From the NCBI GenBank assembly GCA_028278335.1, contig JANQEN010000230.1, positions 1-64,000 on the forward strand: a stretch of DNA of 64,000 bases, in the 5' to 3' direction. The notes beneath the pieces are model-generated. The model was given only the letters and a program-made list of their open reading frames with translations, was not told the origin of the DNA and did not search any database. Both the position numbers and the translations under genes were made by a program. Below, in pieces: positions 8,474-18,223 of the stretch. Positions within the stretch are counted from its first letter, which is position 1. The number at the start of each line of letters is the position of its first letter. This DNA is from Chitinivibrionales bacterium (GTDB lineage: Bacteria; Fibrobacterota; Chitinivibrionia; Chitinivibrionales; JANQEN01).

Positions 8474-11191
8474 TTACGGAAGTAATACTCTTTTACAAAT
8501 ATGACGATTATCGTTTGTTGTAATTCTTAATAATGCAATTGTAGATGCTGTAGATTTAAAGGGTAGTGCGGTCTTCTGTTTTCCCTTTACTATGTGTAAA
8601 TCCCCAAACTTTTTGCCATTGAGGGAAAAGAGAGAGACCTTACAGTTATCAGAGAAGTGTGAAACTAAATAGAGAGTATTATTAATAGATTGAACAGTTG
8701 CATTAAAATTAACTTTATTATGCGGTTTTACTGTTGAGTTGATTGCAATCGGTTTTGTATAGGCAATTACCTTTCCTGCAGGCACCGGAAATGAGGTTCT
8801 GTCGGAAAAGGTCGGTTTGATTTCTGCATCTGATGGATTATAGGCAACATAGGTGCGCACACCGTTTTTATCAAAGGCTGCAAAGGCTGGAATGTCAGCG
8901 GTAATTTTTGAGTTATAAGCACCCATAGCACACATCGAATGTATCCAATGATAGTAGTGTGCTTCTGTTTCACTGGCTGGTCGCGGTTGATCGTCTCCAT
9001 GGGGTTGAGTTTTATAAAACTCTAACGCTCTGGGAGCATCTGCCATGGCAAGATAGTTCCAGAAAATCTCATTCCACATGCGCACACCACCAAATTTGCC
9101 TAGAAACCAATCAATTAGATCTTTCTTTACATACTCCACATCGCGTGCAAGATAGAGTGATGAAGCAGTGAGAGGAAGGATGTTTATACCTACCGGGTAC
9201 TCTTGACAATTGACCGGTGAACTGCCAAACCAAGTACCAAAACCAATTTTATCTCCCCAAACCCATCCAGCCATAGGGATCTGATATTGCGCTGGTTCAA
9301 AAATGCAACCCTGTTGATTGCCCACATCAGGTCCTTTAGGGTAACACACATGATGTATGTCCCACCAGTAGTTTAAAACGCCTTCACACTCGGTTGTAAA
9401 GAGATATATTCCAAGGTCACGTATTGTTTTGTTACCAGTTATTAACCCCCACAGGACAATTCCTGAGTAACAATTGAGCGCTTCCGAGCTTGATTCTTGA
9501 TTGTTACCATCTAAAAAGTCTGCATCTCCAGTAGCCCAGGAGTGGCCTTGATAGGGATCTAAAAAGCGCAAAAAGGGATAATCCGGTTCACCCCGTTTCC
9601 AGTTTGCCACATTTTTAATCATCATTTCAACGCGCTCACCCCAATCAGCCATCCACTTTTTGTCAAACTGGGCAATAATTGCAGCAGCTTTTATAAAGTA
9701 GCCAAACTGAAAATGAGCATCATTAAGATGGAGATCAGTGAACATACCTCTGTTCGGTGGATTACCAATAAGAACGCCATAATTTTTATCATAGACAAAC
9801 CAGGCATTATCACCATCACCGGAGTAGGAGAGCCAATTCTCTAAGGCGCTCTTTACCCAACGAGAGATTGTATCCCGCTCTTCTGACAGGCCAATTTGAT
9901 CAGCAAGAGGGATCACCTGCGCTGTTCTACCCACAGTCACCGCAGTTGCATACACTTCATTACCTTGGAAAATTTCATTGCCTTCACCGGATTCGACAAT
10001 GGCCTTAACGTATTCGATCTGTTTGTCTTTAGTAAAGCCACTTTGTTCATTAGCAACTAAGGGAAAGTGGGGGAGAACCCCATGGTATTTCATCTCCGTT
10101 TTAAAATTCCCCTTGGTTTCGATAACCTTCATGGGACCTTTGGCGCAGTTCAACACAATATCAGTAGTGGCGCCCTTATAGTTTTGCCATTGATGAGGAT
10201 AGAGTGCATACACTAAACCATCAGTGTTGCCCTCTTTTTTATCAATTGTTCCTGTAAACGTCGTGGTAACCAGGGACTTCTTTTCATCGTATTTCCAGGC
10301 CACTTTAGTATCAACCATAAAATTAAAGGCATACTTCTTAAAAAAGTTGAGGTTAGCAATTCGTTTACTCTCCTCTTTGTCATTGGGTATCGTTGCAATA
10401 GAGGCGTACTTTTTTCCTGCTAAAGTTGAGGTAAACGACGTGTTACCATCGGTATCTTTTGTTGCTTGCCAGGTTGCACCAGTGGGGGCATAGAGAACAT
10501 AATTGTTATCGCCATAATAGTGCCACTGACCAGTTTCGTCTTGAACATTGATCTCCACAGCAACACCAATGACATTTGCTTCGTTATACCATACCTTTGC
10601 TTTGTCAAGCGTATTAATGGTAATACCACCATCATTGGCATGGAAATAGACAAAGGGACTACCATTGGCTACATAGGCTTCTAAGGCGCCATTGTCCCAT
10701 TGCATTTTAATGCCCCAATCTGAGTAGGCATCCAATTTCGGCTCACCAACTTTGCCACTCTTGGGGAAAACAATTAATGCTTCCGATAGTTCATGGGGAA
10801 CACGGAAATGGGGATTGCCACCACCCTCATGATATACATATTTGAGTTCCATGTTGGTAATAACTGGCGCACCATTTCCATGATTATTGACATGAATACA
10901 CATGGGATCAGCCACAAGGCTAATCATACCAGGAAAGGCGCCATTGGACCAGTCATCGCCATTGTAATAGAGGTTTACATTCCAACTGTGCGTGTTTAGG
11001 GGCAGCTTCATATTTCCGGTAATGCGTACCGGTGCCACTGGTTTTCGCACTTGACCACAATCAGTTTCAGAATAGGGAGGATCTGTTGGTTGCCCAACAC
11101 TGGAAATAGTGACCAATAACAAACAAGCAAAGGAAAGCAACACAGCGTGTATTTTCCAGTATTTTTTTAATCCAACAGGTAGATTCATCAT
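8474..11191 (-). CDS. GH81 endo-beta-1,3-glucanase with CTD
   Basis: 905 residues. Signal peptide at about 14-33 (AVLLSFACLLLVTISSVGQP). The protein has GH81 hallmarks: LNDAHFQFGYFIKAAA near residue 489, whose Asp matches the family general acid, and GNNQESSSEALN near 564, whose Glu matches the catalytic base; also DPYQGHSWATGDADF and PHFPL. GH81 enzymes cleave internal beta-1,3-glucosidic bonds in laminarin, curdlan and callose. A short beta-sandwich and CTD follow the catalytic part (last about 90 residues). GAGG precedes the start. It lies between two near-identical large GH26-like genes in the same operon. Confidence 0.92.
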   Translation of the reverse strand: MMNLPVGLKKYWKIHAVLLSFACLLLVTISSVGQPTDPPYSETDCGQVRKPVAPVRITGNMKLPLNTHSWNVNLYYNGDDWSNGAFPGMISLVADPMCIHVNNHGNGAPVITNMELKYVYHEGGGNPHFRVPHELSEALIVFPKSGKVGEPKLDAYSDWGIKMQWDNGALEAYVANGSPFVYFHANDGGITINTLDKAKVWYNEANVIGVAVEINVQDETGQWHYYGDNNYVLYAPTGATWQATKDTDGNTSFTSTLAGKKYASIATIPNDKEESKRIANLNFFKKYAFNFMVDTKVAWKYDEKKSLVTTTFTGTIDKKEGNTDGLVYALYPHQWQNYKGATTDIVLNCAKGPMKVIETKGNFKTEMKYHGVLPHFPLVANEQSGFTKDKQIEYVKAIVESGEGNEIFQGNEVYATAVTVGRTAQVIPLADQIGLSEERDTISRWVKSALENWLSYSGDGDNAWFVYDKNYGVLIGNPPNRGMFTDLHLNDAHFQFGYFIKAAAIIAQFDKKWMADWGERVEMMIKNVANWKRGEPDYPFLRFLDPYQGHSWATGDADFLDGNNQESSSEALNCYSGIVLWGLITGNKTIRDLGIYLFTTECEGVLNYWWDIHHVCYPKGPDVGNQQGCIFEPAQYQIPMAGWVWGDKIGFGTWFGSSPVNCQEYPVGINILPLTASSLYLARDVEYVKKDLIDWFLGKFGGVRMWNEIFWNYLAMADAPRALEFYKTQPHGDDQPRPASETEAHYYHWIHSMCAMGAYNSKITADIPAFAAFDKNGVRTYVAYNPSDAEIKPTFSDRTSFPVPAGKVIAYTKPIAINSTVKPHNKVNFNATVQSINNTLYLVSHFSDNCKVSLFSLNGKKFGDLHIVKGKQKTALPFKSTASTIALLRITTNDNRHICKRVLLP

Positions 11192-11228
11192 GTAAACCTC
11201 ATTATAAAGGGTGTGTGTTGTTAACTGT

Positions 11229-14200
11229 TTATTTTAAAATTGCACAATTGTGCACTTTTATTCGTTTTCCTGCCTCAATGCGAAAGAGATATATACCAGA
11301 GGGTAAATGAGAACTATTCCATTGCATTTGATGTGCGCCAGCTCTCAGAGGAGCGTTAATAATCTGATTAACCAATTTACCATTTAAGGAATAGAGAGAA
11401 ATCTTGACATGAGTCTTTTCTGGGAGGGAGTATTGAAGTTTAATAGTTTTATTAGCGCGATTGGGTATCGCTGAAAAGTTCATGCTCTTAGGAAGCGTAC
11501 TTTGGATATGATTAGTCGGTATGATCGATACTGAATGATCACCGGAGAAGAGCTTTAAATCCTTGATACCATAATAAAAACCATCAGGAGGAGAACCCAC
11601 TTTAAAGGTAAACACCTCGCTGAACTTAAGGGTGCCCGTTTTATCAAGGTATTTGTACTTAAAGGTGATGTCATTGCCAACCTGAATATTTGAGACCTGT
11701 TCTGAAACCCGATAGGGAGTATTGGCTTCACAGAGATAGTAATTGTCCTGACAAATGGCAAGATAGATATGCTCAGCTGTATCCTTTGGGACAAAGGTGA
11801 TGGTTGGGCTACTGGTATTCATGACTATTGCTTTAAAGTATCCTGAGGAATCCTTAAAGACTTCACGATAGGGGTTGCCTGATGTTGTATGCAAGCGAAC
11901 ATATTGACATTTGACTGGTTTCTTGGCTCGTACCGTGTCAATGCCACCCTGGCCATCTTTTACTGATGAAATTACTGTGAAATCGGTGAAGTCCTTTGAG
12001 TTAGAGCCTTGAAGCTCATAATTAGCTGCGTGTTCGTCAGTCCAGTTAATGCAGGCCATTCCCACATCATGCTGACCTTTAAGGTCAAAGAGTGCCCATT
12101 CTGGCGTTTTACTATAGTTGCTTAACCAGAAGGAATTGGCGTCGGCATCGATAATATGCTCGGCTTTGCCATCACTCGTTGAAGAAACAGTGACTGTTGC
12201 ATTACGAGCAATTTCAGGACAGACCATTATAGCTTTGTCCATCTTTCCTGTATTATTCTCATTGTCTGTAACAATGAGAGCTATTTGATGTGTTTTTCCT
12301 GACTCTAAGGAAAGAGAAACCTTTTTGTCAGTTCCAACTTGTGTTCCGTTTAGAGTCCATTTGTAACTGGCGATAGAACCATTAAAATCACGACTGGAAG
12401 AGCCATCAAGAGTAATATCTTCCTTGCCATTGGCATCAAAATCAACAAGTTTATCAACACTCCCATCAATACGAGCAATTGGGCTTCCATTGGTAACAAC
12501 AATTTCAACAGAATCTTTACCAATAACCCCATGATTATCTGTGACTACAAGTACGATGGGATGAATGCCAAGATCTAAGGTGACATTAACCTTAGCGCCT
12601 TTGGCAATCTCTTTACCCTGCTCTTGCCAGGAATAACTGACAATGGTCCCATCCTCATCACTACTTTTTGATCCGTCAAGGTCAACTTTTTCAACACCAT
12701 TATTATCATTATCCATGACAACTCTATCTTCACCAGCCACTGCAACAGGAGCTTTTAAATCAACCTCGGCTCTAACTGATATCGCATCGATCCAAATGGT
12801 GGTTGGCTCAACTTTTCCCATCATAAAGGAGAGGCGGGCGCATTCCGAGTGAGGTGCTGCCCATTTATATTTGTACGAACGGGGTGTTGTACCAATTTCC
12901 ACATCCCAAATCTTATAAAATTCCCACTCCTCATCAAAGAGGGGATCCCGTCCTGCTGGAAAGTGGGTGTGGTCAGGATTGACATGATGATCCATGAAAT
13001 AGAGTTTTATAGTTCTTGCTTCCTTTGCAACCGCTTGAAAGGAGATTGTATATTCCTGATCTTTTTCAACATTGAATGATTGAAAGAGCTGTACTTTCCA
13101 ATCCTTTGGATATTCCTTAGGTAACGAACGCCACCAGTTGTTCATTTCTGGTTTAATTTGATAGTCCGGCAAAATACATGAGTATTTACCGGAAAGCTTT
13201 CCGGTTGTGTCAATTATGACATCATCGGGAGGTGATTTGCCATTGCCATCCTGAGAGCCCATCCATTTCCAATCAACAGCAGCACTGGTTGCAGGATAAT
13301 CGAATTCCCCATCCCAGAGGAGCTCATATTTTTTGACAAGTTCCACTTTTAGAGAAGCAGACTTACCGCTCTCATTGCCAGCACGGTCCATTGCTGAGAC
13401 TTGTACATTAGCATCATACCCCTGATGAAGGTCATGGACTGGATATTTTTCACCAATAATATAGTCCCATAATTTTCCATTCTTATAAATTGTATAATGA
13501 GCGAGACCTGATTCTCCCTTATCTTCAACTTTGTTCCAAGTAAGAAACTCGCCATCCCGTTTGACATTAGTGACAGTGGGGGGCGCTTCGGAATCATTGT
13601 AGAAGAAGTAGGAGCGTGTCTCCTTTTCGCTGCATGCATGGAGATAAGCAGGGTCAGAAAGCGTTTGGAAATACTGATCCTTAACTGATCCTGGCATTTG
13701 TAAACGGGCATCACCCCAGGGAAACATACCATTTCCGCCAACCATGTCTTGAACATCCCAATCCCAGTTGATGTAACACATCTGTTTAATGGGAGGGTTC
13801 CCTTTAATCATACCAAAGTAAGTATTAAACCAACCCCAATCACCATAGGTCACACCATTAACGACCATGGGGGAGGCTTCACCAATCATAACTGGTTTTT
13901 TTCGTGCAGCAGCTTCACCATTCATTATACCAATCAATGGGTGGGCCCCACCGGAGATATCGGAGAAAGTATTATAACCAAGCCAATCTACCCATTCATC
14001 ACCAGGATAGTAGCCCATCACACCAAGGTTACCGGATAAGCTGGCATTAAAAACACAGGCAACTTCTAAACCTGATTCCTTTAGCTTTTTTGCGAAAACA
14101 CGAAATACTTCTTGGTATTGCTCAGGGGTAAAGGGGGTAAGCCAAGGCTCTCCGGGAAAGTTGTTGAACTCATAGCCAATTCGAATAAAAACCGGTATAG

Positions 14201-14612
14201 CAAGATATTTCAACCCTTTAATGAGATTGTCAAGCTCATCGTCCTGGGAGCCGTCAAGGTACTGTTGCCAAATGTAAAAGATATTAACACCAAATTGAGG
14301 AATGACATAATATCCTTGGCGATGGTACTTAAGTAACTCTCGTTTAAGTTCCAAAGACCATCGCTCATTCATATTCCAGGTGTCATAGTAATCGGTAAAA
14401 AGGTTTGGCTTTTGATTATCCGGAGCAATATTCCAGTAATTCTCAAAGCCATCAAAACCGGTAATACCAGCTTGACCTGCACCATGCCATATTTTGTCTT
14501 TAAGCTCCAATATGGCACCGGTGTTTGTTCTCTGAGCCATCTCCTCCGCTGCAATGAAACTAATCATCAAGCAGAGAAGTGTGATTACTGTGTTTTGAGC
14601 CCTTTTTACCAT
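11229..14612 (-). CDS. Large modular GH26-like hydrolase with FN3, CBM, two PKD, discoidin domain and CTD
   Basis: 1127 residues, same domain order as the gene at 5072-8458. Signal peptide NTVITLLCLMISFIAA; TAGGAG ribosome binding site. GH26-like catalytic motifs: VFIRIGYEFNNFPG near 145, YYPGDEWVDWLGYN near 205, IGEASPM, NWDWDVQDM. Then FN3-like (YTIYKNGKLWDY), CBM4/9-like (IWIDAISV), two PKD-like domains, F5/8 discoidin-like domain (VTVSSTSDG, EWALFDLKG), a further beta-sandwich (FTFKVGSPPDG) and CTD (PSGIYLFRI). The similarity with its twin runs across the whole length, which points to duplication of a complete gene and not domain shuffling. Role inferred: extracellular depolymerase of a beta-1,3-linked glycan. 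Confidence 0.85.
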   Translation of the reverse strand: MVKRAQNTVITLLCLMISFIAAEEMAQRTNTGAILELKDKIWHGAGQAGITGFDGFENYWNIAPDNQKPNLFTDYYDTWNMNERWSLELKRELLKYHRQGYYVIPQFGVNIFYIWQQYLDGSQDDELDNLIKGLKYLAIPVFIRIGYEFNNFPGEPWLTPFTPEQYQEVFRVFAKKLKESGLEVACVFNASLSGNLGVMGYYPGDEWVDWLGYNTFSDISGGAHPLIGIMNGEAAARKKPVMIGEASPMVVNGVTYGDWGWFNTYFGMIKGNPPIKQMCYINWDWDVQDMVGGNGMFPWGDARLQMPGSVKDQYFQTLSDPAYLHACSEKETRSYFFYNDSEAPPTVTNVKRDGEFLTWNKVEDKGESGLAHYTIYKNGKLWDYIIGEKYPVHDLHQGYDANVQVSAMDRAGNESGKSASLKVELVKKYELLWDGEFDYPATSAAVDWKWMGSQDGNGKSPPDDVIIDTTGKLSGKYSCILPDYQIKPEMNNWWRSLPKEYPKDWKVQLFQSFNVEKDQEYTISFQAVAKEARTIKLYFMDHHVNPDHTHFPAGRDPLFDEEWEFYKIWDVEIGTTPRSYKYKWAAPHSECARLSFMMGKVEPTTIWIDAISVRAEVDLKAPVAVAGEDRVVMDNDNNGVEKVDLDGSKSSDEDGTIVSYSWQEQGKEIAKGAKVNVTLDLGIHPIVLVVTDNHGVIGKDSVEIVVTNGSPIARIDGSVDKLVDFDANGKEDITLDGSSSRDFNGSIASYKWTLNGTQVGTDKKVSLSLESGKTHQIALIVTDNENNTGKMDKAIMVCPEIARNATVTVSSTSDGKAEHIIDADANSFWLSNYSKTPEWALFDLKGQHDVGMACINWTDEHAANYELQGSNSKDFTDFTVISSVKDGQGGIDTVRAKKPVKCQYVRLHTTSGNPYREVFKDSSGYFKAIVMNTSSPTITFVPKDTAEHIYLAICQDNYYLCEANTPYRVSEQVSNIQVGNDITFKYKYLDKTGTLKFSEVFTFKVGSPPDGFYYGIKDLKLFSGDHSVSIIPTNHIQSTLPKSMNFSAIPNRANKTIKLQYSLPEKTHVKISLYSLNGKLVNQIINAPLRAGAHQMQWNSSHLPSGIYLFRIEAGKRIKVHNCAILK

Positions 14613-14622
14613 AGTGTATCTC

Positions 14623-16815
14623 CTATCGAGTTATAACCACTTCTGAAACACCAACTCTATTGCAGGCCTTAATCTTAACAAAGTATACACCTGAAGAAAG
14701 ATGAGAAGTATTCCATGTGTGGGTGTAATTACCTTTGTTTTTTAACTCATTGGTTATTTTATTTACTAATGCGCCTTTACTATTGTACACAGAAATATTT
14801 ACATGGCTTTTTTGGGGGATATTATAGGAAATCTTGGCAGACCGTTGCGTTTTTCCATGCAATACGGCCAAGTCTAAGTAATTACTGTTGAAGTCATACA
14901 CGTGATGGCTGATCGCATCGCTGGGGTCACCAGCCAAAACAGAAACATCATCAATCCACATCTGTGTAGGCTCTACTTTACCAAACATAAAGGAGAGACG
15001 GGCACACTCCGTTTCTGGGGCTGTTGCTTCGAATTTAAAAGATTTTACCTCAGTCCCGATCTCTGCACTCCAAGAATTGTAATATTGCCATTCACCATTA
15101 CTTTCCCACTTAGGATCAGCTGTGCCATTGGAGGGGATAAAGGTGTGGTCTGGCTCGATATGGTGGTCCATGAAGTAGACTTTGATGGTCCGTGCTTCAT
15201 CTGCGACCGCTTTAAAGGTGATGGTGTATTTTTCACCCTTTTGTACCTGAAAACACTGGAACAATTGTACTTTCCAGTCCTGAGGATTATCCTTAGGTAA
15301 ACTTCTCCACCAATTATAGTTACCACCAACCAACTCCTGCTTGTTAGGAAACCAGCAAGAACCTTTTCCAGTAATTTTTCCGGTGGTATCGATGTAAATA
15401 TCATCGGGAGGAGTTTTTGCACCGGCATCCATAGTACCCATCCATTTCCAATCAACGGCAACACTGGTTGCAGGATAGTCAAAGCCACCATCCCAAATCA
15501 ATTCATAGGCTTTGTCAAGCTTTACATTGAGCGTATTGGACTTACTACTCTCATTTCCAGCTCTATCCATAGCAGTTACCTGAATATTTGCTGTTTTTCC
15601 ATTGTATAGATCCTTAACCGGAAATTTTGGATCAATGGTATAATCCCACAGGTTTCCATCTTTATAAATGGTGTAATGCGCTAATCCAGCAGTTCCCTTG
15701 TCCTTAACATCGTTCCATACTAAAAATTTACCATCTCTTCTAATAGTGACCTTGTCCGGTGCCTCACTATCATTATACCCAAAATAGGAGCGTGTCTCTT
15801 TTTCACTACAGGCACTGAGGATGTTAAGTTTTTTAAGTTCTGCAAACCATTGATCCTTTACAGAACCGGGATTTTGAAGTCGTGAATCACCCCAGGGGAA
15901 TAGGCCATTGCCACCGATCATGTCCTGTGCTTCCCAATCCCAATTGATATAACACATCTGTTTGATCGATGGTTGTTCGCCCAACATTTTAATGTAGGGT
16001 CCAAAGAAATCATTCCAATTTGAGAAACCATTGGGACTATTAACTCTATTGGGGGAGGCTTCACCAATCATTACTGGAAGGCCCAGGGAATCGGCGTAAC
16101 GGATCATAGCTAAGGCACAGGCGTGTTCACCATTACAAATATCAGAGGCAAAAGCATTATACCCCATCCAATCCATATATTCTTTACCAGGCCAATATTG
16201 CATCATATTTTTATCATTTGCCAATCCTCCAGAGAGACCAATATTCCACACTGTGGCCATCTCTAAATTGGCCGCCTTAATTTTGCCACAAATCTTCTCG
16301 AACACCTTCTTTAATTGCTCTGGCGTGTAAGGGGGTTGAAGCCATGGATCTCCAGGATAGTTATTCCACTCATAACCGACTCGAATAAAACAGGGGATTG
16401 CTAAATGGCGAAGGCCTTTTACTAAGTTGTCAATTTCATCGTCCTGAGTGGTGCCCTCAATGTACTGATGCCAGAGGTAATAGATGTTAACACCGATTTG
16501 GGGAACCACATAGTATCCCTGGCGATGGTATTTGAGGATTTCCTGTTTCATTTCTATATACCAGTGCTCATTCATGTTCCAGGTATCATAGTAGTCCATG
16601 AATAAATTGGGCTTCTGATCTGCTGGAGCTATATTCCAATAATTTTCAAAACCATCAAAACCAGTGGTACCGGCCTGTCCTGCTCCATGCCACATTTTGC
16701 CATTAAGCTCTAACATAGCACCCTTGTTGTTTCTTTCCTTCACAGTACTATTTGCCTGTGATGTAACTAGCAGTGCTACTGCTACCATCAGAAAGGTTAT
16801 AACTCTATTTCTCAT
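14623..16815 (-). CDS. Secreted GH26-like hydrolase, GH-FN3-CBM-CTD
   Basis: About 730 residues. The open frame extends upstream to 16890, but the ATG at 16815 is preferred: it has AAAGGAG 6 nt upstream and begins a signal peptide (MRNRVITFLMVAVALLVTS); the longer version would overlap the preceding gene. Catalytic motifs are FIRVGYEWNNYPG (Glu retained but Phe replaced by Trp), YWPGKEYMDWMGYN, MIGEASPNR and NWDWEAQDM, so this is a diverged copy of the local GH26-like family. FN3-like, CBM4/9-like (MWIDDVSV) and CTD (SSGVYFVKI) domains follow; it lacks the PKD and discoidin parts of its neighbours. Confidence 0.84.
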   Translation of the reverse strand: MRNRVITFLMVAVALLVTSQANSTVKERNNKGAMLELNGKMWHGAGQAGTTGFDGFENYWNIAPADQKPNLFMDYYDTWNMNEHWYIEMKQEILKYHRQGYYVVPQIGVNIYYLWHQYIEGTTQDDEIDNLVKGLRHLAIPCFIRVGYEWNNYPGDPWLQPPYTPEQLKKVFEKICGKIKAANLEMATVWNIGLSGGLANDKNMMQYWPGKEYMDWMGYNAFASDICNGEHACALAMIRYADSLGLPVMIGEASPNRVNSPNGFSNWNDFFGPYIKMLGEQPSIKQMCYINWDWEAQDMIGGNGLFPWGDSRLQNPGSVKDQWFAELKKLNILSACSEKETRSYFGYNDSEAPDKVTIRRDGKFLVWNDVKDKGTAGLAHYTIYKDGNLWDYTIDPKFPVKDLYNGKTANIQVTAMDRAGNESSKSNTLNVKLDKAYELIWDGGFDYPATSVAVDWKWMGTMDAGAKTPPDDIYIDTTGKITGKGSCWFPNKQELVGGNYNWWRSLPKDNPQDWKVQLFQCFQVQKGEKYTITFKAVADEARTIKVYFMDHHIEPDHTFIPSNGTADPKWESNGEWQYYNSWSAEIGTEVKSFKFEATAPETECARLSFMFGKVEPTQMWIDDVSVLAGDPSDAISHHVYDFNSNYLDLAVLHGKTQRSAKISYNIPQKSHVNISVYNSKGALVNKITNELKNKGNYTHTWNTSHLSSGVYFVKIKACNRVGVSEVVITR

Positions 16816-16852
16816 AACTACTCCTTTAAGTTTGGTGTTATTTAATTCGATT

Positions 16853-18166
16853 TTAGGGAATGTGTAAAAATTTCTTAAAGTGAACAGCACCCTGTGATTG
16901 TATTCTTATCAAGTAGGTACCGTGGGATAGATTTTTATACATAGTTCCATTTTTTCGTAATAAATCAGCTCGACTTATGTTTCGTAATTCACGAGCATCT
17001 AATGAGGATACTAACTTTCCATTCATTGCATACAGGTCAAGACGAGCATCATGTGCATTCAATACAGTGCTCAGTGCCTCTGGTGATATAAAGGGATTAC
17101 CAATAGGGTTTGGATTCATGTAATGAACATAGCGCGGCTGATTAACAATGTCGTTCCACTTCTTTTTAACGACATCACCCCGTGCTTCAACCCGGGAGTC
17201 TGACCAGATATTTGCTGGCCAATGATGGGCAGGCCAGTTTGAGTTTATATAGGTCCAACAGCGGATATCATAGGCCTCAATGGCCTCGGTAACACGGTCG
17301 AGATAGTCGGAAAATCCTTCTGCGGTATTGCCTGCTGGAGATTGCACTGCAGATTCGGCGATCATCAGAGGCTTACCCTTTTCTTTACCCCATTCAAAAA
17401 CAAGTTTTAGATTAGGATCGAGTCGATCATTGGGGCAGTTGATAACGTCGTCACAGGCAAGGCAGACATCGTTGTTAAAGATTGATACTGCAATCCAGTC
17501 AACATATTCGTCACCCGGATACATTCCTGTGGCATCATTATAACCACGAACAGGATGATAGACAAATTCAACATTGGTCACACCATTGGTGTTACGTATT
17601 CTTTTGGCTGTATGATTATAGGCATTTATAAAATGCTGAGCATTACCGAATTGATAAAGACTAACTTCATAGCCGATGCGAATGAGAAACTTCATATTCG
17701 CATGAGATTTCATGATAGCGCAATATTTATCAATTTGGCTATCAAATTGACCATTGGCAATTGCCTGGCAGGCAGCTTCAACACTTCCACAGCCACTGGC
17801 CATCCAGTTATCTTTAATACTAAAGGCAACTAAGGCAAAGGCCCCATTATAGGTATTATGAACGTAGGATAAAAATTGATTGTTCGGACCATCATCGCCC
17901 TGTTCTATGGTTCCCCAAAAGAAGGTTCCATAATGGGAGGAGCCTGCTGGAACTTTAATACCGTTAACATAGCCGGTAAATTCATCTTTAAAAGTTTGGC
18001 CAATTAATACGAGAGTTTTGCCAGGACCTGGATCATAGCCAGCTGCCTTAACAGTTGAAACTGTTGCAACGAGGCAATACCCAATAATCAAAAACAGAAC
18101 AGCAATACCTTTGCTCTGTTTTCTATCACACCATGTCAATAGTTGTTTTTTGTTGAGTATATTCAT
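16853..18166 (-). CDS. Divergent GH26-like hydrolase, catalytic domain plus CTD only
   Basis: 437 residues. Signal anchor at about 20-41 (IAVLFLIIGYCLVATVSTVKAA). Catalytic domain shows FLIRIGYEVS (probable acid/base Glu), YHPVRGYN, MYPGDEYVDWIAVSIFNND, PLMIAESAVQSP (probable nucleophile Glu), INSNWPAHHWPANIW and SDSRVEARGDVV. It has no FN3 or CBM; a short CTD (LDLYAMNGKLVSSLD, HGTYLIRI) closes it. The sequence is closer in style to the gene at 24476 than to the large paralogues, and this branch resembles bacterial GH26 proteins including beta-1,3-xylanases; that specificity is a suggestion only. Cysteine-rich loop (CLACDDVINC) near residue 225 is unusual among its relatives. Confidence 0.8.
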   Translation of the reverse strand: MNILNKKQLLTWCDRKQSKGIAVLFLIIGYCLVATVSTVKAAGYDPGPGKTLVLIGQTFKDEFTGYVNGIKVPAGSSHYGTFFWGTIEQGDDGPNNQFLSYVHNTYNGAFALVAFSIKDNWMASGCGSVEAACQAIANGQFDSQIDKYCAIMKSHANMKFLIRIGYEVSLYQFGNAQHFINAYNHTAKRIRNTNGVTNVEFVYHPVRGYNDATGMYPGDEYVDWIAVSIFNNDVCLACDDVINCPNDRLDPNLKLVFEWGKEKGKPLMIAESAVQSPAGNTAEGFSDYLDRVTEAIEAYDIRCWTYINSNWPAHHWPANIWSDSRVEARGDVVKKKWNDIVNQPRYVHYMNPNPIGNPFISPEALSTVLNAHDARLDLYAMNGKLVSSLDARELRNISRADLLRKNGTMYKNLSHGTYLIRIQSQGAVHFKKFLHIP

Positions 18167-18223
18167 GGTTGGTGTATCCTTCCTACCCCCTAGGAATTGT
18201 TGTTTTTAAAAAAGCCTGTTACC

